Shown: positions 35,124-44,184, counted from the stretch's first letter. The stretch is 64,000 nucleotides of DNA from Hymenobacter metallicola (GCF_004745645.1 NZ_SRMB01000004.1:186001-250000); one strand, 5' to 3'. The notes: generated by a model from the sequence alone, not told the origin. Numbers and translations are program-made.

Positions 35124-38100
35124 ATGGCTGATACGCCCACTGTAGAGACTTTCGAACAGATTGCCCGTCACCGCACCCTGCGGGACATGGTCGATTTTCT
35201 GGTGCAACTGGATAAAAAAGATGTGCTGGCCGTGCGACAGAAAACCAAGGAGCTGCAGCGCGAAATGTTTGACTGGCGCCGGGAAGGCACCCGGTTTCCG
35301 CACGAGCGAAGCGGCCATTTGTTTCTGGCGGGCGTGGCCACGTACTCGCGCAAAGAGGCCCTGGGCCGCAGCTTCGATATTCCCTGGCATTTCCTCAACA
35401 ACGACCCTAAGTACACGCAAGGCCACCAGGAGCTGTTTATGATCCTGCTGCGCCACACTCGCCCGGCCTGGCTGACGGAGTGGCTCCAGCGCATTACCCG
35501 CAGCAACCCCTGGCAGGTGCTGAGCTATTCGCAATTGCGCGGGCTGGCCGATGAGGGATTGGTTGAGTACGACCCGTGGCTGTTTGCCCAGTCCTTGGCC
35601 CACTTGCTGGTGCGCTATAACTGGCAGCGCAACCAGGTCAAGAGCGGCAACATCCACGGCTACGACAAGCAGATTCTGGCGTTCTTACAGGCCGACCCCG
35701 TGCTGCTGGAGCGCGACCTGCCCCTGCTGTTCGACTTTGATACGATGGTCGACTCGGCCAGCACGTTTACCGACAAGGACCGGCGGGAAGTCACCTGGCT
35801 GACGTTGCTCCCGCAGCTGGTCGAGTCGGGCTACCTCGACCGGGCCGACCTGCTCACCCGCAGCTTGCTGGCCTTGCGCCGCGACTTCCGCCGCCCCTTG
35901 CTGATGTGGTTTAAAAACCTGTTTGGAACCCTGCAGCCCACGGCGGCCGAGCGGCTGGCGCGGCAAGGTGAGCTGGTGGAACTCCTGGCCCACCCCCTGC
36001 CCCTGGTCGTCAACTTTGCCCTCGACCAGCTCAAAGACCTCTGGACCGACCCGGCGTTTGAGCCGGCTCCGCTGCTGCTCTACGCCGAAGGGCTGCTTAC
36101 CCGCCAGGATCTGAAAACCGCGTTGCGGACGTTGCTCGGCGCTTTCGAAAAGCTCGTGAAACGGGAGCCCGGCCTGGCCCCTACCGTAGCCCGCCTGGCC
36201 GCCTCCGCCCTGACCAATGCCGATGCCGGCGTGCAGGAGCGGGCGGCCAAGCTGCTGGCCAGCTTGCTGAGTGCCAAAAAGCCCCTTCTTAGCTTCGACG
36301 AAGCCGAGGAAGTAACGGCCACCATCAGCCTCTACGCCGACCTGCTTACTGCCGCGGCCCGCACCACCCTGGCAAGCTTCCTGGTTGCAGCAGCCCCGGA
36401 GTCGGCGGCCACTCAAGCCGCTGCCTACGCTCCGCTGGCGGAATTTGTACCCGATATTTCGTCGGCTACGGCCATTGCCCCGGTTGCCGACTGGCACGAG
36501 CTATTGTTTCTGACGGGCCAGGTGGTGGCGCAAAACGAGCCGGCCGCGGTAGAAAGGTGGCTGGAGGGGCTGCTGCGCCTGCGCGGGCAGTACCCGGCCG
36601 GGTACGCCCAACAGCTACGGCCCTACCTATTGCAGGCGCTGCCCTGGGAGCTGAAAGGCAAAACCGAGGAGGAAACGGCCACCATCCTGCGCGGTATCAG
36701 CTTTGCCCAGGACCGCAACGGGCATCCGCAACTGATTCTGGCCCTGCTCATCAGCTGGTTTCAGGGCTTTACCACGCTGAAAACACCCGGCGTAAACCTG
36801 CAGGATCAGAAGTACAGCAACCCCGACCCGCTGCTGCGGGTGGAGCAGCAGCGACTGGCCGCCGCCGAGCAGCAGCTCCTGGCCGGGGCCGAAACCCTGC
36901 CTTTGCTGAGCACGCCCAGTCACGCGCCCCACTGGGTGGCGCCCTCGGTGTTGGTCCAGAAACTACTGGCCTACGAAGCCGCCGGCCGCACCCCCGACGC
37001 CGCCGACCTGGCGCTGGCCCTGGCACGGACCGCCTTCCGGGCCGAAGCCGACGCGGCCGTGGCCCGGGAATTGTTGCCTCGGCTGCACCACCCCGAGCTG
37101 CGCCCCCTGCTACACTGGTTTCTGGCTCCCGCCGACGTTGATGCCCCCATTCCCATACCGCTGCCCGCGGGCCAGGAATTGGTATCGGTAGTGCAGGCCG
37201 TAGCCAAAAAGCTCGGGCAGCTCAACCCTTTCCGGCCAACTGCCCCGGCCCCGGCTTCGGCTCCGTTGGCCCAGGCCTTGCCCTGGCTATGGGCCGTTGC
37301 GGGCCGGACGCGCCGCCCGCTGGCCCACTTCCCCGAACTGCTCCCACTGGCTACCGGCCCGGGCCTGGCCGACCCGTGGAGCCCGCAATGGCAGTTTGAG
37401 CAAAAATCGAACACCTACAAGCAAAGCTGGAACAAGGAAAAGCCGGAAGTCACGACGGTCTGGCAGGAACTGAACGTTGGTCCGACCTTTCCCGGCAAAC
37501 GCCCGCCTTCGCCCTTGCTGCTTTACTCGCTGCACGCCAGCCTGCCGCACACCAACAACTACTATCTGTGGTTGGTAAGACCGGATTTGCCGTTCCTGCT
37601 CACGCTGCTGCCCAACAACCCCGCTCCCCTGCACTGGCATCTGCTGGCCACCGCCTGCCGCACCGAAAATCAAGGTTCGGAAGGTCGCGACGTGGTGCAG
37701 CAGTTCCTGAACTCTCTGCTGGTCCCGGGTCCGCAGTTCGACGAGAGCACCACCGTGCTGCTCGCCATGGGACTGGTGCACAACGCCCCCGTGTGCCGGG
37801 CCCTGGCCCTGGAAGTTCTCCTGGCGGCCATTGCTACGGGCCGCTTGGTACCAGCTGCGCTGGGCGAAGCGCTGGGCAAAATCCTGACCGTGGAATTTGC
37901 TCCCCTGCAGCGCCTGACCGATGTGCTGGCCCAGGCCCGCGCCATCGACCCGGTAACTGATGACGCCCTGCGCCAACTGCTGGATGCCTTGCTGCCGACG
38001 CTGCCCGCGACGCCCCTGCGCAATACCCGCAAGCTGATCGAAGCCTACGCCGACTTGCAGAGCCGCACCCGCCACCCGGTGCCGGCGGCCGTGCAAGGCC

Positions 38101-38165
38101 GCCTGCGCGAATGGAGCAGTTCGGCCACGCTGAAAAAGGCCGCCGCTGGCCTTGTTCCGGCGTAG
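35124..38165 (+). CDS. Large helical-repeat protein, DUF6493-like
   Basis: 1013 residues, cytoplasmic, Leu/Ala-rich, with successive helix pairs (LVELLAHPLPLVVNFALDQL, VQERAAKLLASLLSAKKPLL, APVCRALALEVLLAAIATGRL) that look like HEAT/armadillo repeats. Two central Trp/Pro-rich blocks (about 750-830) break the pattern. I associate this architecture beside a SWIM protein with the DUF6493 family, but from memory. The gene follows the SWIM gene on the same strand and likely works with it as a scaffold. No catalytic motif is visible. Confidence 0.7.
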   Translation: MADTPTVETFEQIARHRTLRDMVDFLVQLDKKDVLAVRQKTKELQREMFDWRREGTRFPHERSGHLFLAGVATYSRKEALGRSFDIPWHFLNNDPKYTQGHQELFMILLRHTRPAWLTEWLQRITRSNPWQVLSYSQLRGLADEGLVEYDPWLFAQSLAHLLVRYNWQRNQVKSGNIHGYDKQILAFLQADPVLLERDLPLLFDFDTMVDSASTFTDKDRREVTWLTLLPQLVESGYLDRADLLTRSLLALRRDFRRPLLMWFKNLFGTLQPTAAERLARQGELVELLAHPLPLVVNFALDQLKDLWTDPAFEPAPLLLYAEGLLTRQDLKTALRTLLGAFEKLVKREPGLAPTVARLAASALTNADAGVQERAAKLLASLLSAKKPLLSFDEAEEVTATISLYADLLTAAARTTLASFLVAAAPESAATQAAAYAPLAEFVPDISSATAIAPVADWHELLFLTGQVVAQNEPAAVERWLEGLLRLRGQYPAGYAQQLRPYLLQALPWELKGKTEEETATILRGISFAQDRNGHPQLILALLISWFQGFTTLKTPGVNLQDQKYSNPDPLLRVEQQRLAAAEQQLLAGAETLPLLSTPSHAPHWVAPSVLVQKLLAYEAAGRTPDAADLALALARTAFRAEADAAVARELLPRLHHPELRPLLHWFLAPADVDAPIPIPLPAGQELVSVVQAVAKKLGQLNPFRPTAPAPASAPLAQALPWLWAVAGRTRRPLAHFPELLPLATGPGLADPWSPQWQFEQKSNTYKQSWNKEKPEVTTVWQELNVGPTFPGKRPPSPLLLYSLHASLPHTNNYYLWLVRPDLPFLLTLLPNNPAPLHWHLLATACRTENQGSEGRDVVQQFLNSLLVPGPQFDESTTVLLAMGLVHNAPVCRALALEVLLAAIATGRLVPAALGEALGKILTVEFAPLQRLTDVLAQARAIDPVTDDALRQLLDALLPTLPATPLRNTRKLIEAYADLQSRTRHPVPAAVQGRLREWSSSATLKKAAAGLVPA

Positions 38166-38214
38166 GAATGCCCGCCACATCGTGTACTTTCCGTTCTCAC
38201 CTGCTGGTTCGCTC

Positions 38215-39132
38215 ATGAAAGCACTTGTTTTAACCACCCTGCTCGGCTTCTTCGCCCACTCTATGTCTGCCCAAAGCATTGTGTCGCTCTATTCGGGCAC
38301 CATTCCCAACTCCATTGCTACCGACCTGCAGGAAAGCAGTATCACGCTGGCCAACGGCGGGGTGCGCGTCTCGAATGTGGTACAGCCCACGCTGCAGGTA
38401 TTTCGGCCGGCCAGGGAAAAAGCCAACGGCACGGCCATCATTATTTGCCCCGGCGGCGGCTACGGACGCCTGGCCATGGACCACGAGGGCACCGATGTGG
38501 CCAAACGCTTAAACGAAATGGGCATTACGGCTTTTGTGCTGAAGTACCGCCTGCCCAATGACCAGAGCCAGCCCGATAAAACCACTGCTCCGCTCCTGGA
38601 TGCCCAGCAGGCCCTGCGGCTGGTGCGGCAGCGGGCCACGGAGTTCGGCATTAACCCCGTTCGCGTGGGTATTATGGGCTTTTCGGCGGGCGGCCACCTG
38701 GCCGCTACGGCCGGTACCCACTTTGCCAAGCCCGCCGGCGACACCAAGGACAACACCTCTGTACGGCCCGACTTTCAGGTCCTGGTCTACCCCGTCATCA
38801 GCTTCACCGACAGCCTGGCCCACGGGGGTTCGCGCAAGAGCCTGCTCGGCGACTCGCCCACCCCCGAGCAGATTCGGCTGTACTCCAACGAGCAGCAAGT
38901 AACGACTCAGACCCCACCGACGTTTCTGGTGCACGCCGCCGACGATAAAACCGTGAAGGTGCAGAACAGTCTGCGCTTCTACGAGGCCTGTTTGCGGGCC
39001 GGGGTGCCAGTAGAAATGCATCTTTATCCCAAAGGTGGCCACGGGTTTGGCATGAACAACAAAACCACCAAAGACAACTGGACCGACCGGCTACAGAACT
39101 GGCTCGACGCGAACGGCTGGCTGGTCAAATAA
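38215..39132 (+). CDS. Secreted alpha/beta-hydrolase esterase (acetylxylan-esterase/BD-FAE-like)
   Basis: 305 residues from ATG 38215 with signal peptide MKALVLTTLLGFF... ending MSAQ-S. The oxyanion segment CPGGGYGRL, nucleophile elbow GFSAGGH, acid in HAADDKTV and catalytic His in GGHGFGM are all present in order. Relatives are extracellular or periplasmic carbohydrate esterases that deacetylate xylan or similar sugars. It begins 49 bases after the DUF6493-like gene. The longer upstream frame would bury the signal peptide and overlap the previous gene, so it was rejected. Substrate is inferred from the family only. Confidence 0.88.
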   Translation: MKALVLTTLLGFFAHSMSAQSIVSLYSGTIPNSIATDLQESSITLANGGVRVSNVVQPTLQVFRPAREKANGTAIIICPGGGYGRLAMDHEGTDVAKRLNEMGITAFVLKYRLPNDQSQPDKTTAPLLDAQQALRLVRQRATEFGINPVRVGIMGFSAGGHLAATAGTHFAKPAGDTKDNTSVRPDFQVLVYPVISFTDSLAHGGSRKSLLGDSPTPEQIRLYSNEQQVTTQTPPTFLVHAADDKTVKVQNSLRFYEACLRAGVPVEMHLYPKGGHGFGMNNKTTKDNWTDRLQNWLDANGWLVK

Positions 39133-39230
39133 AGGTCCATAGGCAGTTGCTGGCCTGAATAAGGGGTACGCCAAGCCCGTAGTTACCCCGATGCCAAACA
39201 ATCCTTGACCGGTCGTATTCCGTATAGGTA

Positions 39231-39250
39231 AGCTCCAGCATGCCGGAGCT
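39231..39250. promoter_or_regulatory. Near-perfect palindrome upstream of the sigma-54 site
   Basis: AGCTCCAGCATGCCGGAGCT reads as a 20-bp palindrome with one mismatched pair. It ends 9 bases before the -24 region. A further GACCGGTC palindrome lies at about 39207-39214. They could be regulator sites; the first is closer than usual for a sigma-54 enhancer. Confidence 0.45.
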
Positions 39251-39259
39251 ATATCCGTA

Positions 39260-39276
39260 CTGGCACGGTGCTTGCA
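39260..39276 (+). promoter_or_regulatory. Sigma-54 (RpoN) promoter
   Basis: CTGGCACGGTGCTTGCA fits the YTGGCACGrNNNTTGCW consensus at every defined position. The invariant GG (39262-39263) and GC (39274-39275) are exactly 10 bases apart. Transcription would begin near 39287, about 43 bases before the glycine-zipper gene. Confidence 0.75.
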
Positions 39277-39329
39277 AAACACCTCTTTACAACTGAAGAA
39301 GTGTTCTGAAACCATAAAGAACTTAAGTC

Positions 39330-39878
39330 ATGAAAAAGGTCAGTTTGATTCTCGCCCTGGTGATGATGTTTACCGCTGTGTATACCAACATGGCCCAGGC
39401 CCAAAATGGAAAATGGAGCCCCCAGGCTAAAGGGGCAGTAATTGGTGGTCTTGGCGGTGCCGCGGCCGGTGCCATCATTCACAAGCGCAACCGCGCCGTG
39501 GGTGGCGTAGTAGGTGGGGTGGCCGGTGCTGGCGTCGGCTACGCCATTGGTAAGCGTACCGACAACAAGCGTAAGGAAGCCGCCCGCGTAGCTGCCGCCA
39601 ACCGCGCCGCTGCTAACCGGGCTGCCGAAGCCCGCGCCGAGCGTGCTGCCCTGGCCCGCCGCGTAGAGGCTGCCGAGCGCAAAGCCGACTTGGCTGCCCA
39701 GGCCCAGAAGCAACAACAGCAGCAGTACCCTGTCATGGCTAATGGCTTTGCGGCCAACACGCCCATGATGCTGACCGCTGCCAACGGCCCCGTAGCCGCC
39801 GGCTACCTGCCCAACGAGTCGTACGGCGACCGTAACAAAGCCTACTCGACTTCGGGAGTTCGTCGTAAGAGCTGGTAA
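39330..39878 (+). CDS. Glycine-zipper envelope protein
   Basis: 182 residues. The signal peptide MKKVSLILALVMMF... ends AQAQ-N. Two glycine-zipper segments follow (KGAVIGGLGGAAAGAIIHKR, about 34-53, and VGGVVGGVAGAGVGYAIGKR, about 57-76), typical of membrane-associated YMGG/Gly-zipper proteins. Next comes an Ala/Arg-rich coiled coil (NRAAANRAAEARAERAALARRVEAAERKADLAAQ), a Gln tract and a low-complexity tail. It probably sits in the outer membrane or periplasm, perhaps as an envelope stress or structural protein. A consensus sigma-54 promoter precedes it, suggesting activation by an enhancer-binding protein. A terminator follows. Confidence 0.82.
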   Translation: MKKVSLILALVMMFTAVYTNMAQAQNGKWSPQAKGAVIGGLGGAAAGAIIHKRNRAVGGVVGGVAGAGVGYAIGKRTDNKRKEAARVAAANRAAANRAAEARAERAALARRVEAAERKADLAAQAQKQQQQQYPVMANGFAANTPMMLTAANGPVAAGYLPNESYGDRNKAYSTSGVRRKSW

Positions 39879-39895
39879 GTCCGGACTTTGCGTAG

Positions 39896-39932
39896 TTTCG
39901 CCGACTCCAGCCCCGTGCCGGAGTCGGCGAAA
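39896..39932. terminator. Intrinsic terminator after the glycine-zipper gene
   Basis: TTTCGCCGACTCC (39896-39908) and GGAGTCGGCGAAA (39920-39932) form a perfect 13-bp stem with an 11-base loop, followed by TTGTTT. Confidence 0.8.
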
Positions 39933-39964
39933 TTGTTTCCATCCCTCACCAAACCCCTGACTGT

Positions 39965-40432
39965 ATGAAGTCCCTTCTTTGGATGATGCCCTTGACGGTA
40001 GTTCTGGCTTCCTCCTGCACCAAAACCGCTGAAACGCCCGCCACCGCGGTTAATGCGCAAACGCTCAACCAGCAGTTCATCAGCGCCTGGAACAGCAAAA
40101 ACGCCATTCAGCTCGACACGCTTTTCGCCGACGATGTGCACTTTCTGCAGGGCGAAACCCACTTCCAAGGCAAATCGGAAGTGTCGAACCGCTGGGTGCG
40201 CGAAACGATGGGCACGATTTCCAACCTGCGCCTGAACGTAGCCTCCTCCGGCACCGACGCCCAAACGGCCTACGAAGGCGGCACCTACGTCGTCGACGTA
40301 ATTCCGACCACCCCGGGTACGCCCATGGGTGTGGGCGAAGGCAACTTTATCCTGCTCTGGAAAAAGAACCCCAAAGGCGCCTGGAAACTCAGCTACGCCC
40401 AGTTGGAGGGTTTGCCGGTGCGGGTGCGGTAG
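39965..40432 (+). CDS. NTF2-like (SnoaL/DUF4440-type) lipoprotein
   Basis: 155 residues. The lipoprotein signal ends LASSC, with the acylated Cys at about residue 18. The remainder, from LNQQFISAWNSKNAIQLDTLFADDVHFLQGE to FILLWKKNPKGAWKLSYAQLEG, follows the cone-shaped NTF2-like pattern of helix, D-x-L-x-xLFADDV and terminal beta-sheet. Many such proteins bind small ligands without catalysis. It is flanked by terminators on both sides, so it is monocistronic. No substrate can be given. Confidence 0.85.
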   Translation: MKSLLWMMPLTVVLASSCTKTAETPATAVNAQTLNQQFISAWNSKNAIQLDTLFADDVHFLQGETHFQGKSEVSNRWVRETMGTISNLRLNVASSGTDAQTAYEGGTYVVDVIPTTPGTPMGVGEGNFILLWKKNPKGAWKLSYAQLEGLPVRVR

Positions 40433-40457
40433 AACGCTACTCCTCCGACTACATACT

Positions 40458-40487
40458 AAAGCCCCGGCAGTTGCGGCCGGGGCTTTT
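40458..40487 (+). terminator. Intrinsic terminator after the NTF2-like lipoprotein gene
   Basis: AAAGCCCCGGC and GCCGGGGCTTT pair around the loop AGTTGCG, followed by a short T-rich run (TTTTACATTTTA). Confidence 0.85.
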
Positions 40488-40511
40488 ACATTTTACTCTA
40501 TTTTACGCAGC

Positions 40512-41036
40512 ATGTATACTGCTCTAGCCGCCCAGTTTGAAACGCATGGATTAGCGACGCAATTTGCGGCGACAGTACATGACATCTGTCGCCCTTATGG
40601 TTATCAGGTTATTATTAACCAGCCCGACTTTGATGCAGATACTAGTGAGGGAGTGAAAGTTTTTCAGCAGAAGAAAGACATCAATCTGCTGATTTGCCTG
40701 AACTATCCTTCACACAAACAAATCAAAATTTCTTCTGACCTGCTCTTTCTAGAACTAGGATATGCTATTGAGCCTAAATATGCAGGCAAGGAAACGTATT
40801 TCGTCGAGCTGATTCTCAAGGTCGGTTTGCTGCCAGGCCCAACAAACCTGTATTGGATTTTTGCTTACGAGTGGCCTCAAGACCGGTTCGTCAAATTCAA
40901 ATCAGGTTCAGCCGTTGATCTGGTAGCCTATCTGGAATCAAATAGCTGGTACTGGGCCGATAGCCTCTACAGTATAGAAAACGACACCTATCATCTTGAT
41001 CTTGATACTCCGTTGGTTTTTCGAATCACAAGCTAG
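40512..41036 (+). CDS. Hypothetical protein, AT-richer than its neighbours
   Basis: 174 residues starting MYTALAAQFETHG. No signal peptide, membrane helix or known motif. Mixed alpha/beta content (YGYQVIINQPDF, DINLLICLNYPSHKQIKIS, ETYFVELILKVGLL) and several Trp/Tyr residues. The base composition is about 45% GC by eye, far below the surrounding genes, with more A/T-ending codons, which suggests recent acquisition. It lies between a terminator and a convergent DUF779 gene with a 2-base gap. A stand-alone immunity or effector protein is possible but unproven. Confidence 0.72.
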   Translation: MYTALAAQFETHGLATQFAATVHDICRPYGYQVIINQPDFDADTSEGVKVFQQKKDINLLICLNYPSHKQIKISSDLLFLELGYAIEPKYAGKETYFVELILKVGLLPGPTNLYWIFAYEWPQDRFVKFKSGSAVDLVAYLESNSWYWADSLYSIENDTYHLDLDTPLVFRITS

Positions 41037-41038
41037 AT

Positions 41039-41449
41039 TTACGCCTCCGCTGGCCGCGTCAGGTATTCTTCGCCGTCGTATACCGGGGCCATGTTCTGCT
41101 CTTCTTCCTGGGTAAATAGCCGGGAGCGAATCAGGAACCGAACGCCCAGCGGAATTTCCAGGGAGAAGCTGGCCCCCCGGCCTTTTACCACGTCCACCGT
41201 GAGCTGGGTGTGCTTCCAGTACTCAAACTGCGAGGAGCTCATGAAAAAGTCGCAGCCGTGAATCTGGCCCAGCCACACGTCGTTGGTGCCCACGCGAAAC
41301 TCGCCCTTGGCAAAGCACATGGGCGAGGAACCGTCGCAGCAGCCCCCACTTTGGTGAAACATCAGCGGGCCGTGCTCCTGGCGCAACAGGTCGATGGTGG
41401 CTTCGGCGGCGGGCGTTACCAGCACGCGGGCGGTTGGGGGCTGAGGCAT
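41039..41449 (-). CDS. DUF779 family protein
   Basis: 136 residues. The Cys/Gly-rich core HQSGGCCDGSSPMCF (about 32-46), followed by GEFRVGTNDVWLGQIHGCDFFMSSSQFEYW and the acidic tail, is characteristic of DUF779. These small cytoplasmic proteins are repeatedly encoded next to NAD-dependent aldehyde dehydrogenases of the Exa/AcoD type, as here, and may assist or regulate them; the conserved Cys residues suggest metal or redox chemistry. The aldehyde dehydrogenase gene lies just upstream on the same strand, with a dispersed inverted repeat in the 151-base gap. Confidence 0.9.
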   Translation of the reverse strand: MPQPPTARVLVTPAAEATIDLLRQEHGPLMFHQSGGCCDGSSPMCFAKGEFRVGTNDVWLGQIHGCDFFMSSSQFEYWKHTQLTVDVVKGRGASFSLEIPLGVRFLIRSRLFTQEEEQNMAPVYDGEEYLTRPAEA

Positions 41450-41473
41450 GAGCTAGTAGTTTGAACTATAGAA

Positions 41474-41569
41474 GAACGTCATGCTGACCTTGTCGAAGCA
41501 CCTCCATCCCACGCGTAATCAACGTTACTGTGGCGGCAGAGATGCTTCGCAAGGCGCAGCATGACGTTC
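41474..41569. repeat. Imperfect 31-bp inverted repeat, second copy of the GTCATGCTGA family
   Basis: The left arm 41474-41504 (GAACGTCATGCTGACCTTGT...) and right arm 41539-41569 are imperfect reverse complements. Both share GTCATGCTGA and CGAAGCA blocks with the perfect repeat at 27133-27222. Confidence 0.75.
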
Positions 41570-41600
41570 GGTTTACGACACGATACTGACAACGACCGGC

Positions 41601-43127
41601 CTAAAAGAAACCCAGGGGCTTCTGGCTATAGCTGATGAGCATGTTCTTGTTCTGCCGGTAGTGGGCCAGCATCATCTTGTGGTTTTCGCGGCCGAAGCCC
41701 GAAGCCTTATAGCCGCCGAAGGGCGCACCGGCGGGGTAGTCGTGGTAGCAGTTGACCCACACGCGGCCGGCCTGAATGGCGCGGGGCACGGTGTAGAGCT
41801 CGTGCGCGTCGCGGGTCCAGACGCCAGCACCGAGGCCGTAGAGCGTGTCGTTGGCTAGTTCAATGGCTTCTTCCGTCGTCTTGAAGGTCGTCACGGACAC
41901 CACCGGCCCGAAAATTTCCTCCTGGAAGATGCGCATCTTATTGTGGCCCCGAAACACGGTGGGCTGAATGTAGTAGCCCTCGGCCAGGGCGCCATCTTCC
42001 TGGTGGTAGGCGTCGCCGCCGACCAGCACCTCCGCCCCTTCAGCCTTGCCGATTTCCAGGTAGCTCAGGATTTTCTCGAACTGGTCGTTGCTGGCCTGGG
42101 CGCCCATCATCGTGTCCATATCCAGCGGGTTGCCGAGTTTAATGGCCTTGACGCGGGCAATGACGCGCGCCATAAACTCGTCGTAGATGTCTTCGTGCAC
42201 CAGCATCCGCGAGGGACAGGTGCAGATTTCGCCCTGGTTCAGGGCAAACATCACGGCACCTTCAATGGCCTTGTCGAGAAAGTCGTCGTCGGCATCCATG
42301 ACGGATTTGAAGAACACGTTCGGCGACTTGCCGCCCAGCTCCATGGTCACCGGAATTAGGTTTTCGGCCGCGTACTGCATAATCAGGCGGCCCGTGGTGG
42401 TTTCGCCCGTGAAGCTGGCCTTCTGAATGCGGGGCGAGGAGGCCAGGGGTTTGCCGGCTTCCAGTCCGAAGCCATTCACCACATTGACCACGCCGGGCGG
42501 CAGCAAATCCTGGAGCAGCTCCATGAGCACCATAATGCTGGCGGGGGTTTGCTCGGCGGGTTTCATCACCACGGTGCAGCCGGCGGCCAGGGCCGGGGCC
42601 AGCTTCCAGGTAGCCATCAGCAGCGGGAAGTTCCAGGGAATAATCTGGCCGACCACGCCCAGCGGCTCCTGAATGTTCATCGAGACGGTGGTGCTGTTGA
42701 GCTCGGTCACGTTGCCCTCCTCGGCCCGAATCACGCTGGCGAAGTAGCGGAAGTGGTCGATAACCAGGGGCAGGTCGGCGTAGGTAGTTTCCCGGATGGC
42801 CTTGCCGTTTTCCACCGTTTCGACGGCGGCCAGGAAGGGCAGGTTTTCCTCGATGCGGTTGGCAATCTTGTTGAGAATATTGCTGCGCTCCGTGGCCGAG
42901 GTTTTGCCCCAGGTGTTGAATGCCTCGTGGGCCGCATCCAGGGCCAGCTCAATGTCTTCTTTCGACGAGCGGGCCACTTTGCAAAACGCCTTGCCGTCGA
43001 TGGGCGACGGGTTTTCGAAATACTGACCTTTCACCGGCGCCACCCATTTGCCGCCGATAAAGTTGTCGTAGTGCGATTTGAACTGGGGACGGTCGACGAG
43101 GGTGACGGGTTTTTCTAACGTTTCCAT
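41601..43127 (-). CDS. NAD-dependent aldehyde dehydrogenase (Exa/AcoD type)
   Basis: 508 residues from ATG 43127-43125 ([10 protein letters not shown]). The ALDH fold shows [21 protein letters not shown] and [10 protein letters not shown] for NAD binding, the general-base Glu in [10 protein letters not shown] and the catalytic Cys in [11 protein letters not shown]. It oxidises aldehydes to carboxylates in the cytoplasm; relatives act on acetaldehyde in ethanol or acetoin use. The upstream in-frame ATG (43160) adds 11 residues without family support. The DUF779 gene follows, and an AraC regulator is divergent, so induction by an aldehyde or alcohol is likely. Confidence 0.95.
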   Translation of the reverse strand: METLEKPVTLVDRPQFKSHYDNFIGGKWVAPVKGQYFENPSPIDGKAFCKVARSSKEDIELALDAAHEAFNTWGKTSATERSNILNKIANRIEENLPFLAAVETVENGKAIRETTYADLPLVIDHFRYFASVIRAEEGNVTELNSTTVSMNIQEPLGVVGQIIPWNFPLLMATWKLAPALAAGCTVVMKPAEQTPASIMVLMELLQDLLPPGVVNVVNGFGLEAGKPLASSPRIQKASFTGETTTGRLIMQYAAENLIPVTMELGGKSPNVFFKSVMDADDDFLDKAIEGAVMFALNQGEICTCPSRMLVHEDIYDEFMARVIARVKAIKLGNPLDMDTMMGAQASNDQFEKILSYLEIGKAEGAEVLVGGDAYHQEDGALAEGYYIQPTVFRGHNKMRIFQEEIFGPVVSVTTFKTTEEAIELANDTLYGLGAGVWTRDAHELYTVPRAIQAGRVWVNCYHDYPAGAPFGGYKASGFGRENHKMMLAHYRQNKNMLISYSQKPLGFF

Positions 43128-43263
43128 GCGGTGCGTGTTGATGAGTGATGACTTACTCACAAGGTAGCTTTAGAAATTGCCAGAAAAGATGTAGTATTCT
43201 CTCAACTAGCTCGGGTATAATCGCAAGTTTCTGTTTGTCGCTTTCAGCCCCCTTTTCGATGCC

Positions 43264-44184
43264 ATGACCCAACGCCTGCTGCCTGCCCTGCACTCCCTCG
43301 ACGACCTGACGACGCTGGTTGAACACCGCACCGTGTACTCGCTCGACGCCTTTGAGCTCAACATCTTCGAAACCCACCAAACGGCCCAGCGCGTGCCCCT
43401 GAGCATGGGCAGCCTGGTGCTAACCACTATGCTGCGGGGTAAAAAGGTGATGCACCTGGCCGGCCAGGCCGCCTTCGACTACCTGCCGGGCGAGTCGGTC
43501 ATTGTGGGCGAGCAGCAGTTGATGGAAATCGACTTCCCCGAGGCCACCCTCGACAACCCCACCCAGTGCCTGGCCGTGGCTATTCCGGCCGATACGATTC
43601 GCCACACCGTGGACTTACTCAACGAGCGGTTTCCGCTGGCTGAGGAGCACGCGCCCTGGCACCTCGACGCCCACAACAACGCCCACCTGACCAACACGCC
43701 CGAACTGACCGGCACCCTGGAGCGCCTGGTACATTTGTCGCAGGAAACCCACGCGGCCAAGGACGTGCTGGCCGGCTTCACCTTGCAGGAGCTGCTGATT
43801 CGGCTGATGCAAACCAACGCCCGCCAGCTGATTTTCCAGAACTACGCTCAGCACCTGACCTCCCACCGCTTTGCCCAGGTGGTACAGTACATCAAGCGCC
43901 ACTTCACCGAGCAGATTACCGTGGACAAGCTCAGTGAGCTGGCCTGCATGAGCAAAGCCACGTTTTTCCGCCTCTTCAAGCGTGAATTCGGCCTCACGCC
44001 GGTCGAGTACATTATTCAGGAGCGAATTGCGGAAGCCAAGCGTCTGCTGCGCAACCCGGTGGTAACGGTGGCCGACGTGTGCTTCCGGGCGGGCTTCAAC
44101 AACACGGCCTACTTCCAGACTATTTTTAAGAAGTACGAAGGCATCACGCCGGGCTTGTACAAAAAGCAGTGTGGGTTGGCGTAA
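43264..44184 (+). CDS. AraC-family transcriptional regulator, likely of the aldehyde dehydrogenase operon
   Basis: 306 residues. The N-terminal ~190 residues form an AraC-binding-like sensor (LVLTTMLRGKKVMHL, FDYLPGESVIV). The C-terminal ~100 residues hold two helix-turn-helix units (ITVDKLSELACMSKATFFRLFKREFG and VTVADVCFRAGFNNTAYFQTIFKKYEG). It is divergent from the aldehyde dehydrogenase gene across a 136-base region, the usual arrangement for a local regulator that responds to substrate. It probably binds that region, though I see no clear direct repeats. Confidence 0.92.
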   Translation: MTQRLLPALHSLDDLTTLVEHRTVYSLDAFELNIFETHQTAQRVPLSMGSLVLTTMLRGKKVMHLAGQAAFDYLPGESVIVGEQQLMEIDFPEATLDNPTQCLAVAIPADTIRHTVDLLNERFPLAEEHAPWHLDAHNNAHLTNTPELTGTLERLVHLSQETHAAKDVLAGFTLQELLIRLMQTNARQLIFQNYAQHLTSHRFAQVVQYIKRHFTEQITVDKLSELACMSKATFFRLFKREFGLTPVEYIIQERIAEAKRLLRNPVVTVADVCFRAGFNNTAYFQTIFKKYEGITPGLYKKQCGLA

